Positions 1-6,656 of a stretch of DNA of 64,000 bases are shown in pieces. The stretch is from NCBI RefSeq assembly GCF_000425485.1, contig NZ_KE384384.1, positions 248,001-312,000 on the forward strand. Reading direction: 5' to 3'. The first letter of the stretch is position 1. Each line of letters opens with the position of its first letter. Source of the DNA: Flavobacterium tegetincola DSM 22377. Lineage in GTDB: Bacteria > Bacteroidota > Bacteroidia > Flavobacteriales > Flavobacteriaceae. Below the pieces are notes generated by a model. That model saw only the letters and a program-made list of their open reading frames with translations. It did not search any database and had not been told where the DNA came from. The translations under genes and the position numbers were made by a program.

Positions 1-1583
1 TATACTTCTCCCCCATTCCCCATTGCTCCTGCTTCTAACACCAACTGGCATGCTTCTGGAATGGTCATGAAGTACCGAATGATGTCGGGATGCGTTATCG
101 TAATAGGTCCTCCATTTGCGATCTGCTCTGTAAACAGCGGCACCACTGATCCATTGGAACCCAGTACATTTCCGAATCGCGTTGTAATGAATTTTGTTGC
201 CCCACAATCGGTTCCTTGTAGCCTGTATTTGTGGTGTAGTCCCTGCACGTATTTTTCAGCAATGCGCTTGCTCGCCCCCATTACATTGCTCGGATTCACT
301 GCTTTGTCGGTGGACACCATCACAAACGACTCGCATTTGTATTCGCACGCAAGGTCTGCTACATTTTTAGTTCCTTTGACGTTTACAAAAATTGCTTGTG
401 CAGGGTTGCGTTCCATTAACGGCACGTGCTTGTAGGCTGCTGCATGGAAAACTACTTGCGGTCGGTATTCTTTGAATACGTGGTCCATCGCTTCACGGTT
501 TCGCACATCCGAAATGATTGAGACTACCTTTACATTTTTGATTACTTTTTCAATTTCTAACGACAAGTGATGGAGCGGTGTTTCAGCTTGGTCTAGCATC
601 AAAACGGTGTGCGGTTCAAATGCGATGATCTGTCTTACAATTTCACTTCCGATCGATCCCGCAGCCCCCGTAACTAAAATAACCTTTCCATTGAGTTGGT
701 TGGAAATGGACTGATTGTCCAAAACAATTGGCTTTCGCTCCAACAGATCTTGAATTTCAAATGTTTTTACTTTTTTAGCAATGTTTTTTTGATCTTCCCA
801 ATCTGATATTAATGGCACGGTGAACACTTTGTAGTTGAATTCAAGGCATTCATCCACAATCGTCAACTTCTCTTCCTTTGTCAAATTTTTGTCTGCGATG
901 ATCAGCACTTCAGCCTCTACGGACCGCATTAATACGGGCACTCGTTTCCGCAAGTTGATGATGGGCAAATTTAAAATACGTTTGGCGGTGTTGTGTTTGT
1001 TTTTATCTACAAAACCGACGACTTTAAACCTTCTGGGGCGTTCTGCTATTAATGCGTTTGCTACTGCAATGGCATTTTCATCCGAACCGTAAATTAAACC
1101 GCGCATCAAATCTTCCTTATTGGATTCGGACAAATATTTTTCAAAGGTTTGTTTGACCAAAATACGGTATACAAATAAGGTTGCAAATGAAATCACGAAA
1201 TTAATGAGCAATCCCGTATTCATAAATATTTTCGCTCCGAGCACATACATTGCGCTGTAATTGATCAAGATCAATACTGCTAATGTCGAGAACGTAGCAA
1301 AACCCAATTTGATTGCATCGATAAACGACGAATGCCTGATGATTCCGGAGTAGGTCCTGTAGATCCAAAAAAATATCAGATTGAGCACTAGGTATCCCGG
1401 TACCACATACATAACGTATTCTACCGAGAACAAGTCTAATCCCATACTCCACAACATGACAAACACTAGTATTGCACTCCCTATTACCACTGCGGAGTCC
1501 ATAAAAAGCACAATCCATCGCGGCAAATAGCCTAGATTTTTTAAATTACCGGCGGACTTCAAGCGGTCGCTTAAATTTGACAT
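1..1583 (-). CDS. PglF/CapD-like membrane nucleotide-sugar 4,6-dehydratase (3' end outside window)
   Basis: The reading frame is open from the ATG at 1583 to the window edge, so about 527 residues are visible and the C-terminus is missing. Relatives are usually around 600-650 residues. About four hydrophobic membrane segments lie within residues 20-145. They are followed by a CoA/NAD-binding-like domain and a second Rossmann domain with TGAAGSIG near 305-312. The segment STDKAVNPSNVMGASKR near 424-440 has Met and Lys in the catalytic positions, as in PglF/WbpM-type UDP-GlcNAc 4,6-dehydratases. The likely reaction is UDP-GlcNAc to the 4-keto-6-deoxy sugar at the inner membrane. It lies directly downstream of the PglE-like aminotransferase, which would use that product. 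Family assignment is firm; the exact substrate is inferred. Confidence 0.88.
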   Translation of the reverse strand, partial: MSNLSDRLKSAGNLKNLGYLPRWIVLFMDSAVVIGSAILVFVMLWSMGLDLFSVEYVMYVVPGYLVLNLIFFWIYRTYSGIIRHSSFIDAIKLGFATFSTLAVLILINYSAMYVLGAKIFMNTGLLINFVISFATLFVYRILVKQTFEKYLSESNKEDLMRGLIYGSDENAIAVANALIAERPRRFKVVGFVDKNKHNTAKRILNLPIINLRKRVPVLMRSVEAEVLIIADKNLTKEEKLTIVDECLEFNYKVFTVPLISDWEDQKNIAKKVKTFEIQDLLERKPIVLDNQSISNQLNGKVILVTGAAGSIGSEIVRQIIAFEPHTVLMLDQAETPLHHLSLEIEKVIKNVKVVSIISDVRNREAMDHVFKEYRPQVVFHAAAYKHVPLMERNPAQAIFVNVKGTKNVADLACEYKCESFVMVSTDKAVNPSNVMGASKRIAEKYVQGLHHKYRLQGTDCGATKFITTRFGNVLGSNGSVVPLFTEQIANGGPITITHPDIIRYFMTIPEACQLVLEAGAMGNGGEV

Positions 1584-1643
1584 TCGGTAATTGAATTGAT
1601 TCTGGTTTAATTTTGGCACAGTTGCTTTGTTTTCCTATTCTTA

Positions 1644-1678
1644 CAAAAATACATTATATTTCATTTTTATTCGTTCAA
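1644..1678 (-). promoter_or_regulatory. Candidate Bacteroidota promoter for the PglF-like gene
   Basis: Read on the minus strand, TATTTTTG (1651-1644) matches the TAnnTTTG -7 element. A TTG lies about 24 bases upstream (1678-1676), slightly wider than the usual spacing. The start codon is about 60 bases downstream. This is motif evidence only. Confidence 0.45.
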
Positions 1679-1709
1679 ACGCCTCAAATTGGACGCTTTT
1701 CTCTTGAAA

Positions 1710-2846
1710 CTATTTAAAAAATTGATGAACGTGCTCCGCGATGTGCTTGCGGTCGCTGTCGTTTAAATTTGACCCTGAAGGCAGACACAATCCCGTTTCG
1801 AATAAGTCCTTTGCTACAGTCCTCCCGTAATACGGGAATTCCGCAAAAACCGGTTGCAAATGCATCGGCTTCCACAGAGGTCTGCTCTCAATGTTGACTT
1901 GCTCTAAATGCAATCGTAAACCTTCCGCCGTCTTGCCGTTTGCTTCTTCTGCGTTTATTGTAATTGCCGAAAGCCAATGGTTTGAGAAATAGTCGCCACT
2001 GGATTCTTTGAACACGGTCACGCCTGGAATTTCAGCAAATAAATTGATGTAAAAATCGTGCATGTTTCTGCGGTATCCGATGTGCTTGTCTAGCACTTCC
2101 ATTTGTCCACGGCCAATCCCTGCGCAAATGTTGCTCATTCTATAATTGTACCCTATTTCTGAATGTTGGTAATGTGGTGCAGCATCCCTAGCTTGCGTCG
2201 ACAGAAAAACTGCCCTGTCTTTCACTTCCTGCGTGTGTGCCACTAAAGCGCCTCCACCCGAGGTTGTAATTATTTTATTTCCATTGAATGACAAAGCCGC
2301 TATCGCTCCAAAAGTTCCGCATTTTTTTCCTTTATATGTACTTCCCAAAGCTTCCGCGCTGTCTTCTAAAATTGGAATATTGTATTTATTTGCAACTGCA
2401 TGCACTTCGTCTACTTGATACGGCATCCCATACAAATGCACTGCTATGATTGCTTTCGGTTTTATCCCTTTAGCAATGCGGTCCGTAATTGCTTCTTCCA
2501 ACGCGATTGGACATAAATTCCAGGTTGTTTCTTCACTGTCTACAAAAACGGGTATTGCTCCCAAATATCGGATTGGATTGGCAGACGCCGAGAACGTCAT
2601 GGTTTGGCATATCACCTCATCCCCTGCTTGCACTCCTAGAAGCACCAATCCTAAATGCAACGCAGCGGTTCCGGAACTCAAGGCTCCAACATGTACCTCT
2701 TCCCCAAGGTAGACTTTTAAATCCTCTTCAAATCCATTAACATTAGGTCCCAATGGCGCAACCCAATTGGCGTCAAACGCCTGTTGTACAAACTTTTGCT
2801 CTGCACCTCCCATGTGTGGGGAAGACAACCATATTTTATCTCGCAT
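1710..2846 (-). CDS. PglE-like PLP-dependent sugar aminotransferase (DegT/DnrJ/EryC1/StrS family)
   Basis: The protein is a full-length 378-residue DegT/AHBA_syn aminotransferase. The N-terminus reads LSSPHMGG and APLGPNVNGFE, as in Campylobacter PglE. The PLP-binding aspartate is near residue 162 (ILEDSAEALGS) and the Schiff-base lysine is K191 within FNGNKIITTSGGG. It should transfer an amino group from glutamate to a UDP-4-keto-6-deoxy-GlcNAc, giving UDP-4-amino-4,6-dideoxy-GlcNAc, the bacillosamine precursor. The PglF-like dehydratase follows it. A separate TAnnTTTG box sits just upstream. The PglD- and PglC-like partners lie about 13 kb away across inserted material. Confidence 0.9.
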   Translation of the reverse strand: MRDKIWLSSPHMGGAEQKFVQQAFDANWVAPLGPNVNGFEEDLKVYLGEEVHVGALSSGTAALHLGLVLLGVQAGDEVICQTMTFSASANPIRYLGAIPVFVDSEETTWNLCPIALEEAITDRIAKGIKPKAIIAVHLYGMPYQVDEVHAVANKYNIPILEDSAEALGSTYKGKKCGTFGAIAALSFNGNKIITTSGGGALVAHTQEVKDRAVFLSTQARDAAPHYQHSEIGYNYRMSNICAGIGRGQMEVLDKHIGYRRNMHDFYINLFAEIPGVTVFKESSGDYFSNHWLSAITINAEEANGKTAEGLRLHLEQVNIESRPLWKPMHLQPVFAEFPYYGRTVAKDLFETGLCLPSGSNLNDSDRKHIAEHVHQFFK

Positions 2847-2865
2847 GATGAATTTGAATTAGCTG

Positions 2866-2873
2866 CAAATGTA
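2866..2873 (-). promoter_or_regulatory. TAnnTTTG -7 element upstream of the PglE-like gene
   Basis: TACATTTG on the minus strand ends about 20 bases before the ATG at 2846, giving a very short 5' leader. No clear TTG -33 element is visible at the expected distance. It suggests that the PglE/PglF-like pair can be transcribed independently of the main locus. Confidence 0.45.
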
Positions 2874-3406
2874 CAATTTTTAGATTTATATTTTAAGTTT
2901 TTTTTATGAGAGTTGGGGGAGGTGGTTAGTGGGCAGTGGTCCGTATAGTGGGATGGATTTGGGAGGAAGTAATCCTTGGATTGTGTACACTCCTTTCCTT
3001 TAGTTTTACTTCTTAATTGGTGCCACTTATAATTTGATATAAAAGATCAATTATTTTTTAAAAGTGTATGAAATGTTGTTAAGTCTTAGACTTTCGCAGA
3101 GCGGAATTACTGTAAGTGATAGGCAATGCGGCGAAGTCGGAGACGTTCGCAGAGCGGGGTTGAGAAGTGGTCAGTGGTCCGTTTAGAGGGATGGATTTGG
3201 AAGGGAGTTTTAGGAAATGGGAAGTAGGGAAATGCATTATATAAATTGGGAGTGACAAGCGGGAAGAGGAAAAATGAAAGATGTAGCACGGAAACTGGAA
3301 GATGGAAGATGGAAGTAGGAATTTCGTTGTGCTTGCTGATTTTTGAACGGGTTTTTGGGTGGCGGGGTTGTGCTTTCGTACTTTTTACTACTATCCCAAT
3401 GGGGGT
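2874..3406 (+). other. Gene-free stretch with direct and inverted repeats
   Basis: No credible gene is seen here. The stretch holds two near-copies of a sequence of about 45 bases (2923-2968 and 3167-3210), sharing CAGTGGTCCG and GGGATGGATTTGG. It also holds one full and one half copy of the CTGCGAA-type hairpin repeat (3128-3157 and about 3089-3105), and a purine-rich run around 3250-3310 (repeated GGAAGATGGAAG). It forms the left flank of the small cassette that starts at 3407. Confidence 0.6.
3128..3157 (-). repeat. Single copy of the CTGCGAA/TTCGCAG hairpin repeat
   Basis: The segment has arms GCGGCGAAG and CGTTCGCAGAGCGG around a loop of about ten bases. It is the reverse orientation of the hairpins clustered at 11480-11717 and 14521-15025. 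It is REP-like: short, palindromic, intergenic and multicopy. Confidence 0.6.
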
Positions 3407-3610
3407 TTATCCGAGGATTAGGGGCTCGACTTCTTGCTTTGACAATCCGGTGTATGTGCAAAATTCTTCAATTGAAAGCAACTGACTGCTGCTTCGATTG
3501 AGGCTTTTTTTGATTTCCGAGAAAATCCTGACACTTTGTCTGTAGCTTTTGCCTGTAACCGTTTGAATGTCCTTCGGATAAATGCAGATCCTTTTGTGCT
3601 GGTTTTTCAT
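3407..3610 (-). CDS. Small helix-turn-helix-like protein, cassette regulator candidate
   Basis: This 67-residue basic protein has two helix-turn-helix-like halves: YPKDIQTVTGKSYRQSVRIF at the N-terminus and SIEEFCTYTGLSKQEV at the C-terminus. From memory it resembles a small uncharacterised family common in Bacteroidota with the pattern YPKDIQxITGKS...EFCxYxGL. It has no signal or membrane segment. Its ATG lies inside the last of four direct repeats of about 11 bases (3608-3653), so it may be autoregulated or leaderless. It is divergent from the four-gene plus-strand set beginning at 4160. DNA binding is inferred from the fold-like pattern, not shown. Confidence 0.65.
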   Translation of the reverse strand: MKNQHKRICIYPKDIQTVTGKSYRQSVRIFSEIKKSLNRSSSQLLSIEEFCTYTGLSKQEVEPLILG

Positions 3611-3653
3611 ACACTACTCATACACTATCTATACACTATCTATACACTATCCC
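3608..3653 (+). repeat. Four direct repeats of about 11 bp (ATACACTATCT), iteron-like
   Basis: Units at 3608-3618, 3619-3630, 3631-3641 and 3642-3653 share ATACACTAtct with 11-12 base spacing, about one helical turn. The first unit contains the start codon of the minus-strand small gene. The regular spacing suggests an operator or cooperative protein-binding site, though a recombination site is also possible. Confidence 0.7.
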
Positions 3654-3712
3654 TACTTGTGGCTTCTACCTGATTTCATTGTAAATGGTCATTTCAACTT
3701 TAATAACACAAA

Positions 3713-3759
3713 CAAATTCAAAACAAATTCAACGGCAAATTCAACGGCAAATTCAAGGG
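3713..3759 (+). repeat. Four tandem 12-bp repeats (CAAATTCAACGG)
   Basis: Units start at 3713, 3724, 3736 and 3748. Two are identical and the outer two differ at the 3' end. Together with the 11-bp array, this gives two different helical-turn-spaced repeat arrays between divergent transcription units. Confidence 0.7.
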
Positions 3760-4159
3760 TAAATCACGATCAACCTCAATTTCAATTGCACGGGCAATTA
3801 TTATCGTAATGCACTACTCATTTAAATCATTAGATCGTTTCGTTGCCTTGTACGATTGTATTGTTTGTTACCGATTTATGGTTTTGGCTTCGCCTACTGC
3901 CATGGAATGCATTTAGTGGATACTTTGCTCCCAACTTTAGGCTCAGGATAGGTGCAAGTTAATAAAAACGCACTTAAAAAGGCAGGACATTCGTGTCGAT
4001 TTTTGCCACTTATGTCGCTTTGTGCCATCTGGTACTGCCACTGTTAGGAACTGATCTTAAAACCTTTAATCTTTGTATCACTCAATCGGAGGAAAGTTGC
4101 AACGAACGTATGATTGAACGGATTTTAAATGAGTTTTTTAATTTTAAATTTTAGAAATT
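3760..4159 (+). other. Upstream region of the cassette, possible promoter near 4067
   Basis: No gene is supported. TTAATCTTTG at 4066-4075 is a near match to the -7 element (three bases instead of two between TA and TTTG). It would give a leader of about 75 bases before the ATG at 4160. A 15-codon reading frame at about 4110-4154 is too short to support. Confidence 0.4.
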
Positions 4160-4918
4160 ATGGCAAAGCAAAGAGGCATAATCAAGTTGAGAGGGACTAT
4201 CGGAGATATTACCTTCTACAAAACGAAAGACGGGCATTTGGCTCGTGAAAAGGGAGGCGTTGACGCGAAGCGCATGGCTACAGATCCTGCTTTTCAGCGC
4301 ACTCGGGAGAATGGTTCTGAATTTGGACGTGCGGGAATTTCTGGCAAGTTACTGCGAACTGCCTTTCGCAGTATTTTAATGAACGCGAGTGACGGCCGCA
4401 TGACGTCACGACTGACACAGCAGATGATGAAGGTTATTAAAGCAGACGCTACTAGTGTCCGTGGTCTTCGAAACGTCATCGATGGCGAGGCCGAACTGCT
4501 CGTTGGTTTCGAATTTAACATTCGCTCTTCCTTGAGCAGCACGTTCTTCGCACCAATCGACGCCTCAATTGATCGCGGAACCGGAGCATTGACGGTCGCT
4601 ATTCCGCCTTTTAGTCCGTTGAGTATGATTTCCGCTCCTAGTGGTTCTACTCATTACAAAATTATCTCTGCAGGGGCAGTGGTCGATTTCGTCGCTGGTA
4701 CTTTTACGCTGGCCACTTCTGAAACTGCACCTCTTCCTTGGAACATGGTTGAAACCGCTGTACTTACTCAAGTGAATGCGTTGCCTGTAGCTACCACTGC
4801 TCCTCTGTTTTTAATCCTGGGGATTGAATTCTATCAAGAAGTCAACAGCATCTTCTACCCTCTTAACAATGGTGCTTTTAACGCATTTACGATTTTGAAA
4901 GTTGATGGTGGTGTTTAA
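4160..4918 (+). CDS. Uncharacterised 252-residue cassette protein
   Basis: The function is not recognised. The protein starts MAKQRGIIKLRGTIGD and is basic over its first 120 residues (FYKTKDGHLAREKGGVD, TRENGSEFGRAG, KLLRTAFRSIL). The second half is rich in beta-forming and small residues. There is no signal peptide or membrane segment. From memory, close look-alikes with the GTIGxIxFYKxKDGxLAREKGG start occur as unannotated proteins in many Bacteroidota. It is the first gene of a tight plus-strand unit with a DUF5675 protein 18 bases downstream and two tiny membrane proteins. It could be structural or nucleic-acid binding; neither is shown. Confidence 0.75.
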   Translation: MAKQRGIIKLRGTIGDITFYKTKDGHLAREKGGVDAKRMATDPAFQRTRENGSEFGRAGISGKLLRTAFRSILMNASDGRMTSRLTQQMMKVIKADATSVRGLRNVIDGEAELLVGFEFNIRSSLSSTFFAPIDASIDRGTGALTVAIPPFSPLSMISAPSGSTHYKIISAGAVVDFVAGTFTLATSETAPLPWNMVETAVLTQVNALPVATTAPLFLILGIEFYQEVNSIFYPLNNGAFNAFTILKVDGGV

Positions 4919-4936
4919 TATTTCAGCTGTTTAACG

Positions 4937-5338
4937 ATGCTCTTATTTTTAAACAGAACTTATTTCCCCGACGGAACCAACGGTCAGCTTCATGCGGATG
5001 GCACATTTATTTGCTACACCATTGAGTTGCCCTGGAAGGAAAACGAAGCCCGCATTTCGTGCATACCCGAGGGGATTTATTTTATTCGCAAGCGTTACAG
5101 TTGTAAATTTCAATGGCATCTTGAAGTCGTTGCAGTTTATAACCGGCAGTTGATTTTATTTCACCCCGCCAATGACGCTTTAACTGAGTTGCAAGGATGT
5201 ATTGCACCGGTTTGCCAATTGTCCGGTCCTGGTTTAGGACTGATGTCGCGCTCTGCTTTCAGTAAACTGAAAACAGTTGTTTATGCCGCCTTAGAACGGA
5301 ATGAACAGGTTGAATTACGTATCACTTCTACATTATAA
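4937..5338 (+). CDS. DUF5675 family protein
   Basis: This 133-residue protein carries the DUF5675 pattern: CYTIELPWKENEARISCIPEG near residues 27-46, FHPAND around His76 and LQGCIAPV around Cys88. The spaced His and GCI resemble the active-site layout of L,D-transpeptidase-like enzymes, but that comparison is an inference. No secretion signal is visible. It sits between the 252-residue unknown and two small membrane proteins. Family assignment is good, the activity is unknown, and a peptidoglycan-linked role is the most tempting guess because of the neighbours. Confidence 0.78.
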   Translation: MLLFLNRTYFPDGTNGQLHADGTFICYTIELPWKENEARISCIPEGIYFIRKRYSCKFQWHLEVVAVYNRQLILFHPANDALTELQGCIAPVCQLSGPGLGLMSRSAFSKLKTVVYAALERNEQVELRITSTL

Positions 5339-5341
5339 ATT

Positions 5342-5557
5342 ATGAAAAAAATAGTAAAAAGAGCTGCTGCTCCTACTCCGAAATTTTTTAAAGTACTTCG
5401 TACTATTGGTTTAACGCTTGCAGCCGCAGGCGCTACTGTACTCACCTCCCCTATCTTACTGCCTGCCGCAGTATTGAGTTTAGGCGGTTACTTGGCTGTT
5501 GCCGGAGGCGTTATCACGGCGGTGAGCCAACTCAGTGTCCGCAATGACTCCGAATAA
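5342..5557 (+). CDS. Small hydrophobic membrane protein (holin-like in size)
   Basis: This 71-residue protein has a basic N-terminus (MKKIVKRAAAP). Two hydrophobic stretches follow, at about residues 24-40 (GLTLAAAGATVLTSP) and 45-63 (LSLGGYLAVAGGVITAV). It starts four bases after the DUF5675 gene and its end overlaps the next gene. Size and topology recall phage holins, but no holin family is recognised. Confidence 0.6.
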   Translation: MKKIVKRAAAPTPKFFKVLRTIGLTLAAAGATVLTSPILLPAAVLSLGGYLAVAGGVITAVSQLSVRNDSE

Positions 5558-5720
5558 TACCACCCTCAGCGGAACGGCAGGTGGCACTTTCTTGAGTATC
5601 GGTCCTAACCTCAACTCAGACGACTTCTTACGCACTGTTATTTTAGCTGTAATCGGAGCCCTCGTTAGCTTTGTGGTTTCGGTATTACTAAAATGGCTTT
5701 TGGCTCGTCGCAAAAATTAA
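5544..5720 (+). CDS. Small single-span membrane protein, last gene of the cassette
   Basis: About 58 residues from the ATG at 5544; a GTG three codons earlier is the alternative. A Gly/Ser/Thr/Asn-rich N-terminus is followed by one membrane segment (residues about 32-52, VILAVIGALVSFVVSVLL) and a basic tail KWLLARRKN. It overlaps the preceding gene by 14 bases, so translation is probably coupled. A strong hairpin terminator follows within 22 bases. Function unknown. Confidence 0.6.
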   Translation: MTPNNTTLSGTAGGTFLSIGPNLNSDDFLRTVILAVIGALVSFVVSVLLKWLLARRKN

Positions 5721-5741
5721 ATTTTTATCTTTAACTTTTTT

Positions 5742-5773
5742 AAGTCAGGTCCTCGGATCTGGCTTTTTTTTTT
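5742..5773 (+). terminator. Rho-independent terminator closing the cassette
   Basis: AAGTCAG pairs with CTGGCTT, with an inner TCC/GGA pairing. The stem is followed at once by a run of about ten T. It lies 22 bases after the last small membrane protein gene and defines the cassette's right transcriptional end. Confidence 0.85.
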
Positions 5774-6202
5774 GCTTCTGTACGCATTTGTACCTCATTT
5801 TTAAGGTCGAGTTGTCCATTGTTACTATATTGCAATACATGCGATGTGGTCTGCCTTGCTGTCGTAGTGTGGTTACCTCCTACTTCCAAATGCTACTAAA
5901 AAAGCTGTTTTTACTGTTTTTGTCTATCGAATTGTTTTAAAAGCTGCGAAATTGGAGCTGTTGCAGGGCGGTGCGTTATTTGATGGTGATTGAGGTGTTG
6001 CGAAGTTGGTGGTTCGCTACGAGGTCTGGGGAAGTGCTTTTTTAGTGTAGTGACAGCTAAATGACCTAAAAAAAGTCACAGCTGGAATAGTTAAAAATTT
6101 TTTCTGTATTTTTGAAACGGTTTTTAACTATAAGACCGGTTCCTGCTGTGTACTTTATATTTTGCATAGCGTAGGGCAACCTAACCAACATAAACAGTAC
6201 TA
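5774..6202 (+). other. Gene-free stretch with degenerate hairpin repeats and a promoter
   Basis: No gene is supported. Two decayed copies of the CTGCGAA-type repeat lie at about 5943-5972 and 5997-6024. A -7-like TATTTTTG at 6107-6114 precedes the response regulator gene. Confidence 0.5.
6107..6114 (+). promoter_or_regulatory. TAnnTTTG -7 element upstream of the response regulator
   Basis: TATTTTTG fits the element exactly. The predicted leader is about 80 bases to the ATG at 6203. A clear TTG -33 element is not seen. Confidence 0.4.
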
Positions 6203-6640
6203 ATGATGCACGACCTTTTACTAGCTGATGACGATTGTGACGACTGTCTTTTTTTTCAAGAGGCTTTAGATGAGTTACCTATGGATTGCATACTCACAAC
6301 TGTAAATGATGGTGTAGCACTAATGGCGTATCTGACTCAATCTACTTCGAGATTACCTAAAGCTCTTTTTCTGGATTTAAATATGCCTTTAAAATCAGGT
6401 TTTGAATGTTTATCCGAAATTAGATCAATCGAACATCTTAAGCAGTTGCCTGTAATTATTTTTTCAACGTCTTTTGATACTGAAGTCATTCACTCTTTGT
6501 ACGCAAATGGTGCTAGTTATTACATCCGGAAACCAGGGGAATTTGATTCTTTAAAGTATGTCATTGAGGAGGCGATTCGCCGTGTGGACGTTTCTAATTT
6601 TACTCAACCGGCTCGAAATCATTTTATCATTCAACCTTAA
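6203..6640 (+). CDS. Single-domain response regulator (CheY/Rcp1-like)
   Basis: The 145 residues consist only of a receiver domain. The acidic pocket is at residues 9-11 (LADDDCDD), the phospho-acceptor is D58 in LFLDLNMP, the signalling Ser/Thr is in IIFSTS near 88-90, and the conserved lysine is K110 in IRKP. There is no output domain, so it probably acts by protein contact or in a phosphorelay. The histidine kinase gene begins 16 bases downstream, which makes the two a likely pair. Confidence 0.9.
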   Translation: MMHDLLLADDDCDDCLFFQEALDELPMDCILTTVNDGVALMAYLTQSTSRLPKALFLDLNMPLKSGFECLSEIRSIEHLKQLPVIIFSTSFDTEVIHSLYANGASYYIRKPGEFDSLKYVIEEAIRRVDVSNFTQPARNHFIIQP

Positions 6641-6656
6641 CTCTTAACGGATACTT

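Noticed and set aside
61-435. Plus-strand reading frame of 124 codons at the left edge
   Set aside because: It lies antisense within the clear PglF-like gene, whose own frame is open to the window edge and matches the family.
1201-1518. Minus-strand frame of 105 codons inside the PglF-like gene
   Set aside because: It is out of frame with the recognisable membrane segments of the same strand and has no family features.
3107-3485. Several overlapping frames of 60-79 codons around the purine-rich stretch
   Set aside because: They arise from low-complexity purine/pyrimidine-rich sequence and show no protein-like composition.
3582-3809. Plus-strand frame of 75 codons across the two tandem arrays
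   Set aside because: Its sequence is just the translation of the repeats (YTIYTLSIHYPY, NSTANSTANS), and it overlaps the likely regulatory region.
3407-5773. Complete prophage or integrative element
   Set aside because: No integrase, terminase, capsid, portal or replication gene and no tRNA attachment site is visible; only the lysis-like gene sizes suggest a phage connection.
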